From Azadirachta indica (Eukaryota > Streptophyta > Magnoliopsida > Sapindales > Meliaceae), in NCBI GenBank assembly GCA_022749755.1, contig CM040453.1, forward strand, positions 2,564,102-2,628,101: a DNA stretch of 64,000 bases, read 5' to 3'. The position numbers and the translations under genes were made by a program. The stretch's first letter is position 1. The number at the start of each line of letters is the position of its first letter. This document shows, in pieces, positions 1 through 14,996 of this stretch. A model generated the notes under the pieces. It searched no databases and was not told the origin of the DNA. It was given only the letters and a program-made list of their open reading frames with translations.

Positions 1-978
1 TCCGTGAAGTTCCATCAGCTGGAAAATTCTTTCAGGTGATTTCTTGTGCTTCGCAACTAATTCAGCAAATTTGAATAGATTTACTGCTTCTTCTTTGGTT
101 ACATCACAGAAGCAAGACTCTCTGATTGTGATGGATGCTGAAAAGACATGATCACAGAGAACTTTTTCTCCAAGAAAGAGTGATTTCACTGCAATCTTCA
201 CTGTAGTCAGCCAGTTTTTGATCATATGTTCCAATGCTTCCCAATTCATTTTATGAATGTGGGAAGCCTTGAACTGCTCAATTCCCAGCTGATACAACCC
301 TTCATCTACAATCGATTTCCTTATCAGTTTGTAAATCTTTATACACTCCTTACCGTAGCCAGAACTGATCATACACTCAGCTATTGCTTTCAAATCCCCC
401 ATTGCAAGCTGTGAAACTCTCTCCACTTCAGTTATTGTCTCACCAGCTCTTTTCAACTCATCCTCATCTTCAGACCCCTCCTCGTCATCATCATCAACAT
501 AGCTAGACCCGTCGGAGGATCGCCCTGAAATTGACTCAGGGTCAAGGTCATCCCTGTTTTTCGACAATATCTGATAAAACTCATGTTCAAGCCTTTTCAT
601 GGCAATCTGCATGAGGGTTTGAGCCAGAACAAGCTTATCAGAAGTCGAATGCTCAGAGACCAAAAAATGCATGGCTCGACGCAAGTCTTTGACACATTTC
701 AGGAACTCTTTAGATTCTTTCCTGTTGTCAAGGAAAAGAGAGGTGAACTTGGTGATTGAGGAAGAGTTCAAATCCCACTTTGTGATGATTGATTCTGCAT
801 TTTGAATGTTCTCTTCCATCAGCGATTCAGAAAATGTATGTGAATTTGAATGTGAATGTGAATGTGTATGGGAGGAATCAGTATGAGTATGAGAGCCATG
901 CAATGAAGAAAATGAAGAAAGTGAAGAAAGGGTTTTAGAAGATGAGAAAAAATGAATTGACATTCCTTTTCCTCGCAT
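1..978 (-). CDS. EXO70 exocyst subunit, N-terminal part (truncated by window edge)
   Basis: An open frame of 326 codons runs from an ATG at 978 off the left edge without a stop, so only the N-terminal half is present. EXO70 proteins are exocyst subunits that bind membrane phosphoinositides and tether secretory vesicles at the plasma membrane; plants have many paralogues, mostly intronless as here. Recognisable EXO70 features are the heptad-rich N-terminal helices, the segment [17 protein letters not shown] followed by a LDPES..GRSS stretch, an acidic loop ([13 protein letters not shown]), and the conserved block ending [21 protein letters not shown] chose the ATG at 978 over the one at 963 because MRGKGMS resembles the start of EXO70H members; the H clade is therefore a guess. 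Near residues 27-43 there is an unusual His/Ser/Thr run ([17 protein letters not shown]). A TATA-like TATATA lies at 1042-1047. Confidence 0.88.
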   Translation of the reverse strand, partial: MRGKGMSIHFFSSSKTLSSLSSFSSLHGSHTHTDSSHTHSHSHSNSHTFSESLMEENIQNAESIITKWDLNSSSITKFTSLFLDNRKESKEFLKCVKDLRRAMHFLVSEHSTSDKLVLAQTLMQIAMKRLEHEFYQILSKNRDDLDPESISGRSSDGSSYVDDDDEEGSEDEDELKRAGETITEVERVSQLAMGDLKAIAECMISSGYGKECIKIYKLIRKSIVDEGLYQLGIEQFKASHIHKMNWEALEHMIKNWLTTVKIAVKSLFLGEKVLCDHVFSASITIRESCFCDVTKEEAVNLFKFAELVAKHKKSPERIFQLMELHG

Positions 979-2896
979 GATTTTATCACTCTCTGAAATG
1001 CTGTTGCAGAATTTTGTTTTTGATTACTAGAGAAAGATAGCTATATATGCCGGTTGTGCTTAGTTTTAATTTGCTTGTGTTTTGTATGGTTTTTATAGAG
1101 AGAGCGGCAAAGTTTTCAGTTGAGGGAGGTAGACTTTTTTTAAAAAAATAATAATAATAAATAAACAATTATTTCAATTCTTATTTTTGTGAAAAAAAAA
1201 AAGACTACTGGTACAGGTAGACCAAGAATCATTTGACTGACTCAACTTGATGTATAAATGTCTTTGAAGAACATTGTTTTCGTGCAAATACATAAACATG
1301 CGTACTTAAAACCTGTTGTTATTTTGTTACATTGATTTAGAAGAAGCAAGGTCTATTCTATTAGGAAACAGCCTGGAAAGAGATGAAAGAATATTAAGTG
1401 TTTACGATATAAGGTGCACGTCCATCTCTTTCACTTTCAGCAAGTCTTTCTTTCTAAACCTTGCTGACTTGACCCACCCACCAATACCACGTATTTTTTT
1501 ATTATCTTTCATTGTCAACTATTTCTTATTTTGTTTCCCAGGAAAATTCAGTTGAATTTAACTGTCTTGCCTTTTCATGATAGATTAATTTAAAGAGTAT
1601 TCTTACGCTAATCCAAGACTACTTTATAATATTCTTCTAGATTATTAATTTGAATTATTTATTTTTTTATAAAAAAAAATTACAATTATTTAAAAAAAAA
1701 AAATAACAAATAACAATATCTTATTAGTCAAGTGATATGTTGCGGCTTGCGTGACATGCGCTAACTACAAATTGATGGTTTTATATGTACTAAGGCATTC
1801 TTTTTAATCAAAACTAATCCCTAATTAATTGGGATTATGTCCCCCAAGTTAAGTTAAATAGTGACAAAATCATTTTATATATTAACTCAAAGTTTATGTA
1901 AACATGATGAATTAATTAATTAATTAATTAATTGAAGTTAATTATTTAGGCTTATCTCCATTGACCAAATCAATTAGCTATTATTATTATTTTTTTTAAT
2001 TTCATAGTTGCAAAAATTGTGCGTAGGTGATGTTATTGTTGATAATAAAGTAGTACAACTAACTAGTTTTTGTATTATTAAATATAAAGATTGAAGATCT
2101 TCAATAAGTAACGAACTCTGAGTCTGACTAATCAATGAATCAATCTCTACCAAAATGTTGCAGTGAAGATAATATAAAAATAAATAATTAAACATATTTG
2201 AAAATAGTTAACCTATACACTGCGTTATATTATCTCAGAGTCAAATACGTGTACGAGTGAGTGAGTGGTGTTGTTACCACGTGTAAATCTAAATCATAAA
2301 GAATTTGGTAACAGATATACACTGCAAACAATAGTTATTAACTAACAACAACTATTACGAAGTAATAAATTAAGTGTGTATTTGGGGAAGTTTAATTAAT
2401 TAATTAATTTTCGTAGACAGTGGGTGTGGGTGTGAGGTGACGTCCAATACGTGAGTATTGCCTTCTGCTTCAATCCAAGGCAAGAAAAATAAAATTATTA
2501 AAAAAAAAAAAGGATCAATAATATATTACTGTCTCTGGTCCGTTGCAGTGTGTAGTATGTTGTGTGAACAGATCCCAGTACAGAATCTCACTACATTCTA
2601 CAATTCACAACAAAGACCTTTTAGTGAAGTCGCTCCTGAAATCAACACACACACACACACACATATATGAAAATTTGTAGCATGAAGTGCAATTAAATTC
2701 TTTTCAGACTCCATTTAGAAAAACCTAATTAAAATATATTTATAGTTATTACTTAAATCATAGATATCATAAACGATTTCATTTAAAAATTTATTCGAAT
2801 ATGAGTAATCTCAAATTGTTAACTAATGAAATAATACATATGATAAATATCTCGAATATTTAGCGAAAGACAAAAAAATGTATAGAATACAAATTA

Positions 2897-3285
2897 ACAG
2901 TCTTATTTTTCATATATATGTTTACATTATTTTTATATCATTAGATTTATATACTTACAACTGTTAATATTGAATTTAATCTATATAATTAATTTATCAT
3001 ATTTAATATATATGTTAAATTTAATCTCAATATTTAAAAGTATATAAATTTAACTGTCTACAATTATATATATATAAGAAAGGATATCAGTCTTATATTT
3101 TTACATCAAATTTTAACTCTTAAATCTATATATCTTCAACAGTCGAGATTATATTTAAAATATATAATTAATACATTTTAAGTAATATACATATTATATT
3201 CAATTCTAACTGTTGAAAATATGTAATTCTAATGATTCATAAAATATTATAAAAATATGTGTAAAAATATGAACTTATTAATCCA
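2897..3285. repeat. Nested inverted repeat, MITE-like
   Basis: The left arm (about 2900-2990) and the reverse complement of the right arm (about 3190-3285) share an imperfect match centred on ATCATTAGA and ACTGTTRAKATTGAAT. The inner segment beginning near 3088 repeats the left-arm motif directly, and 2990-3080 is a reverse-complement copy, so the block reads as two tandem hairpins. There is no coding capacity. This fits a miniature inverted-repeat transposon or a nested pair, but the region is so AT-rich that chance pairing inflates the signal. Confidence 0.4.
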
Positions 3286-5200
3286 TCCCTGTATATAAAA
3301 ATTATGATATAAATACTAATCAATAAATATGAATAATATTATTATATTAATTATGTTTTCACGTAATATTATTTAACCCTATAAAAGTTTTTCAAAACAA
3401 AAAAAGAGTATCTAAAATTTTGATAGATTCCCAAAATTAAAGGAACGATCAATATTCTATCAAATGTGATAAGGAAATAAATGCAACTTATTTTTTCAAA
3501 AAAAAGAAAAAAATGGAAAATATTATTACATTATATTTTATTTTATATATATATATATATATAAAAAAGGAAATGTCAAAGGATGACGTGAACTAGCTAG
3601 CTAGATCGCTCTCCGGTCTGGCCGTCCAGAATGTTTGACTGTTGACTTTGCTTCGCCGGTTGGTTTAATTAAAGTTCTAGATAGAGAGTATTGTGGGCCC
3701 AATTACTACTCTTCACATTTCAAAATATTCAATGAAATTGTGGATTATTTAATTTCCAAAAACACAAAACTTCAACGATCAAGAACATCACTTATATTAT
3801 TTTATTTCAAAGAATTTCATATTTAAATTGTACTAATTCAAATGCAATCAATTTATTTTCTTGTAATAAATAAACAAATCTCAGCTCAATCTTTCCGTGA
3901 GCAGGTTCAAGTATCATATATCATTTTAAGAAGTTTACAAGTTCAATTATTTGGCACCCACAACTTATAAAAGAAGTTTAAATTTAAATAATTTTTATTA
4001 TTTTATTTTTGAGGCCATAATAATTATTTTGATTAAATTTGATATACCAAACGAGCCAAATCATGTGGCTCAAAATGAAATTAAACTTTCGAGAATAATG
4101 TGGTCTAAAAAAATATGCTTGATTTTGATTTTGTATATATGGAGGGGGGCAGGTGTTGAATAAGACTCTTGAGAAACATCACATGTGTCTTTGGGTTTTT
4201 TGAAAAATGGTTAGCGTTAGCCCTTCTTCGAAAACACAAAACAAAAAAACAATCATCATTTCATTTAGAAGAATCAAAATATGGGAATAGAATCAATTGT
4301 TGACTATGATATATTAAATTGTTTTTAAATATTTTAATTCATATATTTTTTTTAAAATATTTTTCCATTTTATAGTAATCATTGTATCTCTTTATACTTA
4401 ATTCGTTTTATAATACTTGAAAACTAAAATATGCAAATGCAACATATTGGTAGATCAAGAAATTTATAGTATTTCATTTTAAAATATAACATTTAATTTA
4501 TTTCAAAATTTTCAATCAAGTATTATAATATAATAAAAATAGATAATAAAAATGTTAGACGTTTTACCAAGAGTCTACTTATATCACCTTTAAATTAGTT
4601 TAATTATAATAAAATGCAAACTTTTCAAATTTAGAACCAATTCTGCCTTCACTTTATTAAATCCAAGTGAATATGTATCGTTTATATTTTGATGGGAAAT
4701 CAAACTCCTTTATTTAATAAAAATATTTTTGATGACAAAGAAAACATTGTATAACACGGTTAGTGTTTATGAACTTAAATTAATTATTCCATGGATTAGA
4801 TTATGATAATTGGTTCAACTACTACTTCTAATAATAATAGTAGTAGTTAATGATATTAAGTGAACGTGTTAATTAATTAATTACTAATAGAGAAAGAGAA
4901 AGATATCATGCGATACCAGGTTTAATCTCGAGGTTATCTTAAAGTCCATAAATAAATTTTGGATGTAAACTAAAACATGTGGATAACGATTATAAAAGCA
5001 AGAGGTAGACTATGAAATCATATAAGATTTTAAACTTATCATTATCAATATTATTATTTGAGATATTTTTTGGTCAAAGAAGAAATGACAACCTCAGTTC
5101 AATATCTCATTTTTTTTGCTTCTTTTGGCCGCCCAAAATAAAAATTTTAAAAGATAATATAAACAAATAAATAAAAATATGAACAAACATACAAACAGCT

Positions 5201-5230
5201 GTTACTTTTGATTACTTTTGATTACTTTTG
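5201..5230. repeat. Three tandem 10-bp repeats
   Basis: The unit RTTACTTTTG occurs three times without gaps; the first copy has G and the other two A at the first position. Confidence 0.9.
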
Positions 5231-6241
5231 TTAAATTGAAAAAGGAAAAAAGAAGCATGTGGCATAAATTGAACTCGTCTAAATAAGAGATTGATTAACA
5301 ATTCAATAGAATAACCGACGTTGCATACAGATCTGAATATGAAGCACTTACAGCTTTTTGGGGCTTTGCTAATTTAATTTTTTATTTTTTTATCTAAATG
5401 AAATAATGCAGATTAGTTAGAGAGTAGGTGATCAGACCATCGTCTTATGAAGATTAATGATTAATCTGTAATTTTCGACTTATAAGTCTGAGGAATCCCG
5501 GGTTCGTTCAGGTGTAAAACTATAAATATTCATTCTCATTCATAAAACTGAAGCAAGAGCGAGATATCAAAGCACAACAATGCCGTAACTCCGTAAATTT
5601 ATCACAACCAATAAACACTTGCATACTCATCCAATAATGTTGAAATAGAAACCAAACCACAACAAATCAGCCAAGTATCGCAATTTATACAACTAATAAA
5701 ATCTACTTATTATAGACAAAAGCACTAATCACATTAATATGGATTCATTCTGATAGCATGTTGTTATCCACGTAATCTGAATAAGATGTTGTTTTCAGTG
5801 TTGAATTCAGCAATCCCATTCACTAGAAATATGCAGGCTGCATATATCTAGTTAGGGCTTTAAATCGAACAAACAAATACAAATTTACAGTAGAATTTTT
5901 TTGGAGGCCAACCAAATCACATGCATTCCACCCATTTCACAATTGTTGACAAATTACAGACACGGAATAATAAAACAGAGAGAATAAACAAGAAGATGCA
6001 TCAAATGATAGCACATGAACAGACAGAAATCACTTTCTTAACTGCTATTCCATCATAATCTAGCACCTTGGTTAGGTTGAGATACACCCTTTCCAAGTTT
6101 ACACACATGAGAAATAGATGAAAAAGAAATTTAAGTTCACAAAAATGATTTTTGATAAGGTAAAAATGTCAAAATTTGTCAACAAAACAGGTTCATAACT
6201 GCAGCAAGATACCAAAATACTCTATGAAAAAACATTCTACC

Positions 6242-8048
<1,807 letters not shown>

Positions 8049-8111
8049 TGCTTAGTTTGGGTGTCTCTGCCTCTTCAGCGGCGGCTCTCTCTGCACAAAT
8101 GTGTGGTCTTG

Positions 8112-8236
8112 AAACCCTAAGCAAAGCGTGAGGTTTAGCATAATATATAAGCCGGGCTGTTTACTGGGCCAGGCCTGACGCTTTCAGGTTTGATGGGTTG
8201 GATTTATGGATTGGGTTAAAAAGTCTTTAATGGGCT
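8112..8236 (-). promoter_or_regulatory. RPL35 promoter: telo-box, TATA-like, site II elements
   Basis: AAACCCTAA (telo-box) lies at 8112-8120, an AT-rich TATA-like stretch at about 8139-8150, TGGGCC (site II) at 8165-8170 and TGGGCT at 8231-8236. Telo-box plus TCP-bound site II elements are the known signature of plant ribosomal protein and other growth-linked genes, so this supports coordinated expression of the adjacent gene in dividing cells. The order and spacing are seen; binding is inferred. Confidence 0.75.
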
Positions 8237-10122
8237 TTGATCATGAGAAATAACAATAGAATTTAATGAACTTCAGTCATTTCTAAGTACACCTGCCTTC
8301 ATTTCTTAATGGGTGCAATGAGATTAATAGTTGTCTCAGCAAGAACTCTAGTGTCATGTGTGGTCTGGTTCCGGGACTCAATGAGATTCCATGCTTAGAA
8401 ATAAAACGTGAAAAAAAAAAAAAAAAAGAGAGAGAGAGAGAAGTTTTTGTTGTAAATGGCTTAGTAGACGTTATCTGCTTCGACACTTCAAAAAATTTCG
8501 GTTTTATTCCTAGGCTTCAGGCTCAAAATACATCTATTAATCAAAGGCATATTCTCCCGTTTAAACCACTCTACAACAATGATGTCTGAGAGTGATAGGA
8601 GAATAGTTTTCACAAATTTTTATTAGTAAAAAATCACATTTATTTATATTATTTAACAAAATAAAAAAAAATTTAAAATTTTTTGAATATTTGTTTAAAA
8701 AAATAGAAAACTCGAAAAAACAGAGAAGTAAATGAAGGTTGGATTGGGACAACTTCATATATTTGTTTGTTGGTTTTAATGTTGACATAATATATGATAT
8801 TTTTAATTTTAATTTTATGATAAATAATATTAAAATTATTTAGTTTATGAAACAACTCATACTACATAATGTATATATATAGAAATTAATTTATAGTCAA
8901 TATTCGTTGTTTTGTTGGGTTGGGTCACAATATATGGGGATTTATTTTTCATTCCTTCTAGAAGAGAAAAAGGAGGATTGTGAAAGAAAATTTAAAAGGT
9001 AATGAGAACTAAGAAGTCGTGATATTTTCTAACAATTGGTTATGATCATTTTTGACCAAGTTGCAATTAGCAACAATTGTAAAATCAAAAATAAAGAAAT
9101 ATATAGTAATTTTTTTTTAAAAAAAAAAGTGCTTGATTTATATATGAATTTCCACATGTTCCCATTATCTTTTTTCTTTTCAATTATTATTATGAGTATC
9201 ACTATGGACCAAACTGAAGCAAACTGGAAAAATTGGCAACCCCACCACATGATAATCATGTCCATTAAGTGGGCGCATTATCAAATTTCTAGAAAGTGGC
9301 ATACACTATTTAAATTATGACTAAAAAAAAGAAAAAAAATTATGACTAACTGTTTTAATTGATCAAATGCATTTTGAACAAACTCCAAAAATTGATTTAC
9401 AATATGATATTGATACACCAATTCAAGTCCTACATCGTTTCTATTAATTTTTATAAAGAAAATTTAATAAATACAAACCAAAAATTTCTACAATTTTAAT
9501 ATGAACACGGGATTTTCTTCATCTTATTATATCTATAACGATATATATATATATATATATATAATTCTTAAATTAGTTGTGAATAGAAATAAAGTATTTC
9601 TTTATTAATTATATTTTAGACTTTTATTTTCTCTCTTTTTGTCTTTCTCTTTTATCTTGGGGGTGTGCGCGGTTCCACTTTCCAATGTTACATCAGGCTG
9701 TCAAGTGGTGACACTTGAGATTAATTATCTCCAACCGTAAACGATGTATTTAATTTGTGGTGTTGCTTTGAACAAGGGCGTAGGACAAATACATGTATAT
9801 TTGTGGACTTTGCCATTAGTGCAAGCAAGCTACTTCGATCAACCAAGTGATCATCACACCTACGCTTCCTTGAATGGTCAATATGAATAATCAAGAATGT
9901 TGTTTTAATATCAAAGTCAATTTTACTATTTTTTTTCCTAATGGAATGAAATGTCATTGGGTTGCTTAGACATAAATTAATGACCAAGGATGTAACATTT
10001 GATATTGGATTCAAATTGGGGCTCCCCATTTCCAAGCCATAATTGAAAATGTTTACATCACCCCACACCACAGTTAGTCATGACACTTTTAAATTAACTG
10101 CGGCTATGTCCAGTTTCAATCC

Positions 10123-10123
<1 letters not shown>

Positions 10124-10161
<38 letters not shown>
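10124..10161. repeat. CA microsatellite
   Basis: An uninterrupted AC/CA dinucleotide tract of about 19 units. Confidence 0.95.
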
Positions 10162-10163
<2 letters not shown>

Positions 10164-10723
10164 ATCAGTTGGCTCGTCATATCATTCACTGGATGAATAC
10201 ATACGCACATGAAAAGCATGGTTTAATTAAAAGAAAAAAAAATTGTGTTAAGATAAGATTTGATGTTTTCCTAAGAAAAGACGAATAAGCTGTCGGCAAA
10301 CGATCGAATAGTGTAATAAGTTTACTGTGCGAAACAAACCCGCTTTACAAAAAGAACACCAAGTATGATGCAGCCAAAAATGTAAAGAGGTCCCTAGCTA
10401 TAGCTAACCACTCCATCCGATGATTTCAGGCCATTGGTTCAACTTTGGATGTGATAAATCAAGACATATATATCTTACTACAAAGTTTTTGTCATAATCT
10501 TACTACAATTTCCGCCATACAACAGCCGGATGATTTCAGAAGCAAATATATATATATATATATTTATTTTGGACTTATAGATAATAATAATAATAGAGTG
10601 TTTCAATATTCTAGATGTTGCGAAAAATAATGGAGTTGATTTGAGGCAGAGAAAAATGTTAAAATCTAGAACCCAAAAATATATGAGGTTGGAAATTGAC
10701 TAATTACTGATAAATAGATATGT

Positions 10724-10724
10724 G

Positions 10725-10772
<48 letters not shown>
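10724..10772. repeat. Compound AC/AT microsatellite
   Basis: About 12 AC units run directly into about 12 AT units without interruption. Confidence 0.95.
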
Positions 10773-12820
10773 GTCGTATGTACGCGGTAGCTTGTTAGTC
10801 AAGTAATTAATTTGTAAAAGTAATAGTCTTCAGTTGTTGTGTTTGTTTCTCGAGAAATATTTTCTGAATACTCGCCTGCAGATGAACTCGGAATATTAAC
10901 GGTCCCTTCGCAAGTCTTTCACTGTAATGGTATTGCAACATTAAAGATGTGTGTCAATGGGCATGGCGAGCCAAAAGGTTAAAACAAGTAGGGCTAACAT
11001 ATCTAAAGCTCTTTCGTTTAAAAAATTAAAAATAAATAATAAATAATAAATAATAAACAATCCCGTAAAATGCAGGAAAACACGTGTTGGGTCAAAGCTG
11101 CCGTCTGAATTTACGATTACCCCCGCGATATCACGACAAAGCACTGCAATTCAAAACGGTTCGGCCGGTCAAAAAAGATTAGACTAGTTGTTTATTATTA
11201 TTAATATAAATATTTTTTTTATTTTCCTTTTCGGGGCTTCCAGTACATATTTTTGAGCAATTCTATCCCACATATTGGCAACAAAAAATAATAAAAAGAA
11301 AGTATACTAAATAAGGAAGAAGGGAAATATGCATTAGTTATATATTACTAACATATCAATTTGTATAAAATTTAAACATTTATTTTTATCAAGAATTTTC
11401 TACATGACAAGATTTTTTTTCATTTACAAATAGTAAAGAAGAGCTATATTTTATTTTTTATTGTCACATGGGTTGATAAAGAGAACTCTTAAGAAAAATT
11501 TGTTTTTTTTTCAAATAAAAGTAACAAAAAAAATACAATTATTGGAGGATTAAACAAATGTTTTTTTGAATAATTATTTCATATAATCTTAACTTACTAT
11601 TTTGTCTTACAATAACATCATCAAAGCTGATTGTCATACCGAAAATAAAATATTTTCTTATGATGTAATTATATTTAAAATTTTTTCCCATTTAAAATCA
11701 CAATATATCAATTATTTGAGACCTTTTCACATAATCATAAATATAAAAAGAAAAAAATAATTCCCATAATATATTATATTCTCAACGCATATGTAATACC
11801 CATTAACCAAATGCAAATGGAGAGAGTAATTAATGTAGTAGGTTATTAAAGGTCCACTATACAACAGTTGTGATATATACTTGTGTTGTATGCATGAACT
11901 CAGCATGAAACAGAGGTATTAACATAAAAATTTAATTAATAACCATCTATGATCTATACATGATATATATTTAACTAAAATTTGGCCAAGCTTTTGGTCT
12001 ACTCATATGTCCCTTTCCTTGAACATTAATCCATATATATAATAAGATACAATATCCCAATCCTTGAATTTTAGTAAAATCACAAGAAGATAGAACTTGT
12101 AATGTTTTTTTTTTTTGTATGCATATTCTTATAATCGGGTACTATATATGTCTGCCTAAAATAAGTATGACCACCCTAGTTCTTAAAACTCCATTAAAGT
12201 AAGGACCCATTTGAAAAATATTATGAACTTGTATTTATATATAATTTCATGAAAGTTCAGGGATTGGTATTTTATTGTTCTACATTTAATATAAGGTTAT
12301 TCTTAAATATTAAATATATAAAATTTAACGAACTTTCAACATGATTAAGAAGTAAATTAGTTAAATAAGATTAGGCAGAAAATTTTGAAGTCCAAGTGGG
12401 GTTGCAGCTAAGCTCAGGATAGCACCGGCTAGGCACAAGTACAACACAACTAGCAATTGAAACGTTTATATTATTTAATATTTTTAATTTTTAATTTTCT
12501 GCTCCTTCTATAAAATCGTATAAGATAAAGAGTCTGAAGAACGTGTGCTGCTACGTTTATAGAAATCCCATGCACTAGCGGGATTTTCTCATCATACTTT
12601 CCTTCTCTCTTTCCTATCTTCTTGCGAACTTTCTCTTTCTCTTTCTTTTCCAATTAACTTTCTCTGTAAGTCGTAACTTTTAATTCATAATTTTCCGGCT
12701 TCCCTATAATCAATCTTCTTATATATCGCTGTGACATCTCTCTAGCTCGGTTTTGTTTTCCAGACTCGATTAATTTCTTTTCCTGGAAAAGAAAAACCCA
12801 GTTTCTGATCTTTCTTTTCC

Positions 12821-14996
12821 ATGGTTTGTTTCTCTCTTTCCTTTTTAAATCCTCTTTTTCTTTTCTAATTGTTTGATATGGCCTCTCTCATGCTGGCTTT
12901 TTTGTTTTTCATCCCTTCCCTTTTGCAGGATTACGAAATTAGTAATATCAAATACGACGAGGTTAGTGATATTCCTGTTCTCATTTTTTCTTAAAAAAAT
13001 TGATTCGATTATGATTGATAGTATCTAATTATCGGAATAAAATAGGCTAAATTTATAAAATTTTGCAGGAATTTATATTAAATTCTCGAGGAGTGAAACT
13101 GTTTACATGTAGTTGGATTCCTCAGAATAAAGAACCCAAGGCTTTAATCTTCATCTGCCATGGATATGCAATGGAGTGCAGCATCACAATGAACAGTCAG
13201 TATATATATCTTTGCAAATCAATTGACTTAAAAATAATTGCCCATCTCAAAACTTGATTATCTAGACTAATACTACTTATTTAATTCATCAGGTACTGCT
13301 GTCAGGCTTGCGAATGCAGGCTTTGCATGCTATGGAATAGATTATCAAGGCCATGGAAAATCAGCCGGTTTGACTGCTTACATAAATAATTTCGATGATC
13401 TTGTTGATGATTGCTCTAATTATTTTACCAACATCTGTGGTTAGTTTCAATCCTCTAACCTTTCGCAGCAGAATTAGAATTAATGTTAAAGAAAAGTCTC
13501 ATTTTTTCTTTTATTTTATTTTATTAATTTTTCAGAAAAGAAAGAGAATAAAGAGAAGATGAGATATTTGCTGGGAGAATCAATGGGAGGAGCAATGGTT
13601 CTTTTCTTACAGAGAAAGAAGCCAGATTATTTTGATGGTGCAGTCCTGGTAGCTCCCATGTGTAAGGTAAATCATTATTATTGTCAAAGTGTGTGATTCT
13701 AACCGAAGCATAGAGCAGCTGTCTTGTCTGTATATCGTATTTGTCTGATTCTTTTTGAAAGTGGGGTGCACGTTTGGTAGCCTGGATCTGGATTGTTGAT
13801 GTTGGGTCCCGTCCTGCAACTGCAAATTTTGATCTACCAAACCCAGCCGTTTACTTTTTATCTCTTATTTATTATTTTTTTTTCATAGTTGAAAAATATC
13901 AAATTTCAGCTGAAAATATCAGAACCCAGTTTTAAAAATAGCACAACCTTTTTGCCCAAGTATTAGTGTAGTAATCGGTCCAATGGTAGGGGGTTAAAAC
14001 TAAAACCCATATATGATATTATTATTAATCTGTCTAAGTTAAAAGAAAAAAAAAAAAAAACAAAATACAGAGCTGCCTGCAAACTATATCTTGTATATTT
14101 GACCATAACTTTGAATAGCAGCAAAATGATAGTGATTTGACCCAGATCCGTTTGTTCTATGCATATGATCTTTACGTAGATTGTAAATATTTACTCCAAC
14201 TCAATTTATTTTATAATTTTTAATATTTTTAATTAAGTACTAAACAAATAAATTATTATAGAAACATAGACTTTGCTTAATTATTGTTTATTATTCATCA
14301 CTTGCAGATTGCTGAAAATGTGAGGCCACATCCTCTTGTAATCAGTGTTCTCACCAAGCTTTGCAAGTTTATTCCAACATGGAAAATCGTTCCAGGTCAA
14401 GACATCATTGATGTTGCATTCAAAGAAACTGAAAAAAGAAAAGAGGTATCGGAATTACTCTCAAATTCAATTAAACTCTCCTCGGTAATTAAAATTAATC
14501 TCAACTTAGTTAATTACAGATTAGAGCAAATCCCTATTGCTACAAAGGACGTCCTCGCTTGAAAACTGGTTACGAACTTTTAAGGATCAGCTTGGATCTT
14601 GAACAGAGACTTGAAGAGGTGACCGACAAATACATACAAATGTTCGGATTTTGCTAAGAATTCTATAACAGGCAACTAGTGTTTGGAATTGTTAAAACTA
14701 ATTGTTAAAAATTTTGTCAGGTTTCAATACCGTTTATAGTTCTGCATGGAGAAGATGACAGAGTGACAGACAAAGCCGTAAGCAAACAACTATACGAGGT
14801 TGCGTCAAGCTCGGACAAGACCATAAAGCTTTATCCGGGGATGTGGCACGGTTTGCTTTACGGAGAGCCTCAGGAAAACATTGAGATTGTGTTTGCAGAC
14901 ATTGTCAACTGGTTAAATGACAGAGCTTCCGTGGGAAATTCAAGACTAGAGATGGAGCTAAAACAGAACAACGATAATTTAATAAGTTTCAAGTAA
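12821..14996 (+). CDS. Monoacylglycerol lipase / caffeoylshikimate esterase-like alpha/beta hydrolase
   Basis: Eight exons join in frame to 954 nt, 317 aa: 12821-12823, 12929-12961, 13069-13195, 13293-13439, 13536-13666, 14308-14445, 14520-14618 and 14721-14996. The first coding exon is just ATG. The product is a soluble alpha/beta hydrolase of the plant MAGL family: oxyanion-hole motif FICHGYAME near residue 45, nucleophile elbow GESMGGAM (catalytic Ser), acid in VLHGEDD, and catalytic His in PGMWHGLLYGEP. Family members release glycerol and fatty acid from monoacylglycerol; one branch (CSE) cleaves caffeoyl shikimate in lignin synthesis. The sequence alone does not decide between these, and the family name is safer. 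A broken tandem copy follows 900 bases downstream. The C-terminal tail after WLNDRAS is unusually long and polar. Confidence 0.93.
13772..13842. repeat. Small inverted repeat in intron 5 of the hydrolase gene
   Basis: GTTTGGTAG at 13772-13780 is matched by its exact reverse complement CTACCAAAC at 13834-13842, with some pairing beyond. Length and position fit a short hAT-like MITE remnant; no clear target duplication is seen. Confidence 0.35.

Larger units (their letters stand above)
979..6241. other. AT-rich spacer, EXO70 to RPL35
   Basis: No convincing gene is seen. The first 150 bases upstream of 978 are the EXO70 promoter and leader. Simple repeats include TTAA tracts near 1911-1935 and 2394-2410, a CA tract at 2645-2664, an AT tract at 3543-3562, and three exact 10-bp repeats at 5201-5230. 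A nested inverted-repeat element at about 2897-3285 is listed separately. Short open frames here have no family resemblance I recognise. Confidence 0.7.
8049..12820. other. Spacer between RPL35 and hydrolase gene
   Basis: Beyond the RPL35 promoter no gene is supported. The stretch is AT-rich with several microsatellites: a poly-A plus GA run at 8410-8440, AT at 9541-9562, CA at 10124-10161, and a compound AC/AT run at 10724-10772. A 116-codon open frame on the minus strand at 9721-10071 has no recognisable features. The final 150-200 bases before 12821 are pyrimidine-rich and probably the leader of the downstream gene. Confidence 0.65.

Noticed and set aside
5480..5510. GGAATCCCGGGTTCGTTC resembling a tRNA T-arm
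   Set aside because: No acceptor, D-arm or anticodon arm pairs upstream, so neither a tRNA nor a clear SINE is supported.
9721..10071. 116-codon minus-strand open frame
   Set aside because: No start context, domain, signal peptide or family resemblance; its composition matches the surrounding AT-rich spacer.
12410..12427. Sequence AAGCTCAGGATAGCACC resembling miR390 (plus strand)
   Set aside because: Three bases in the middle are missing relative to mature miR390 and no complementary arm is visible within a few hundred bases, so it is probably chance.
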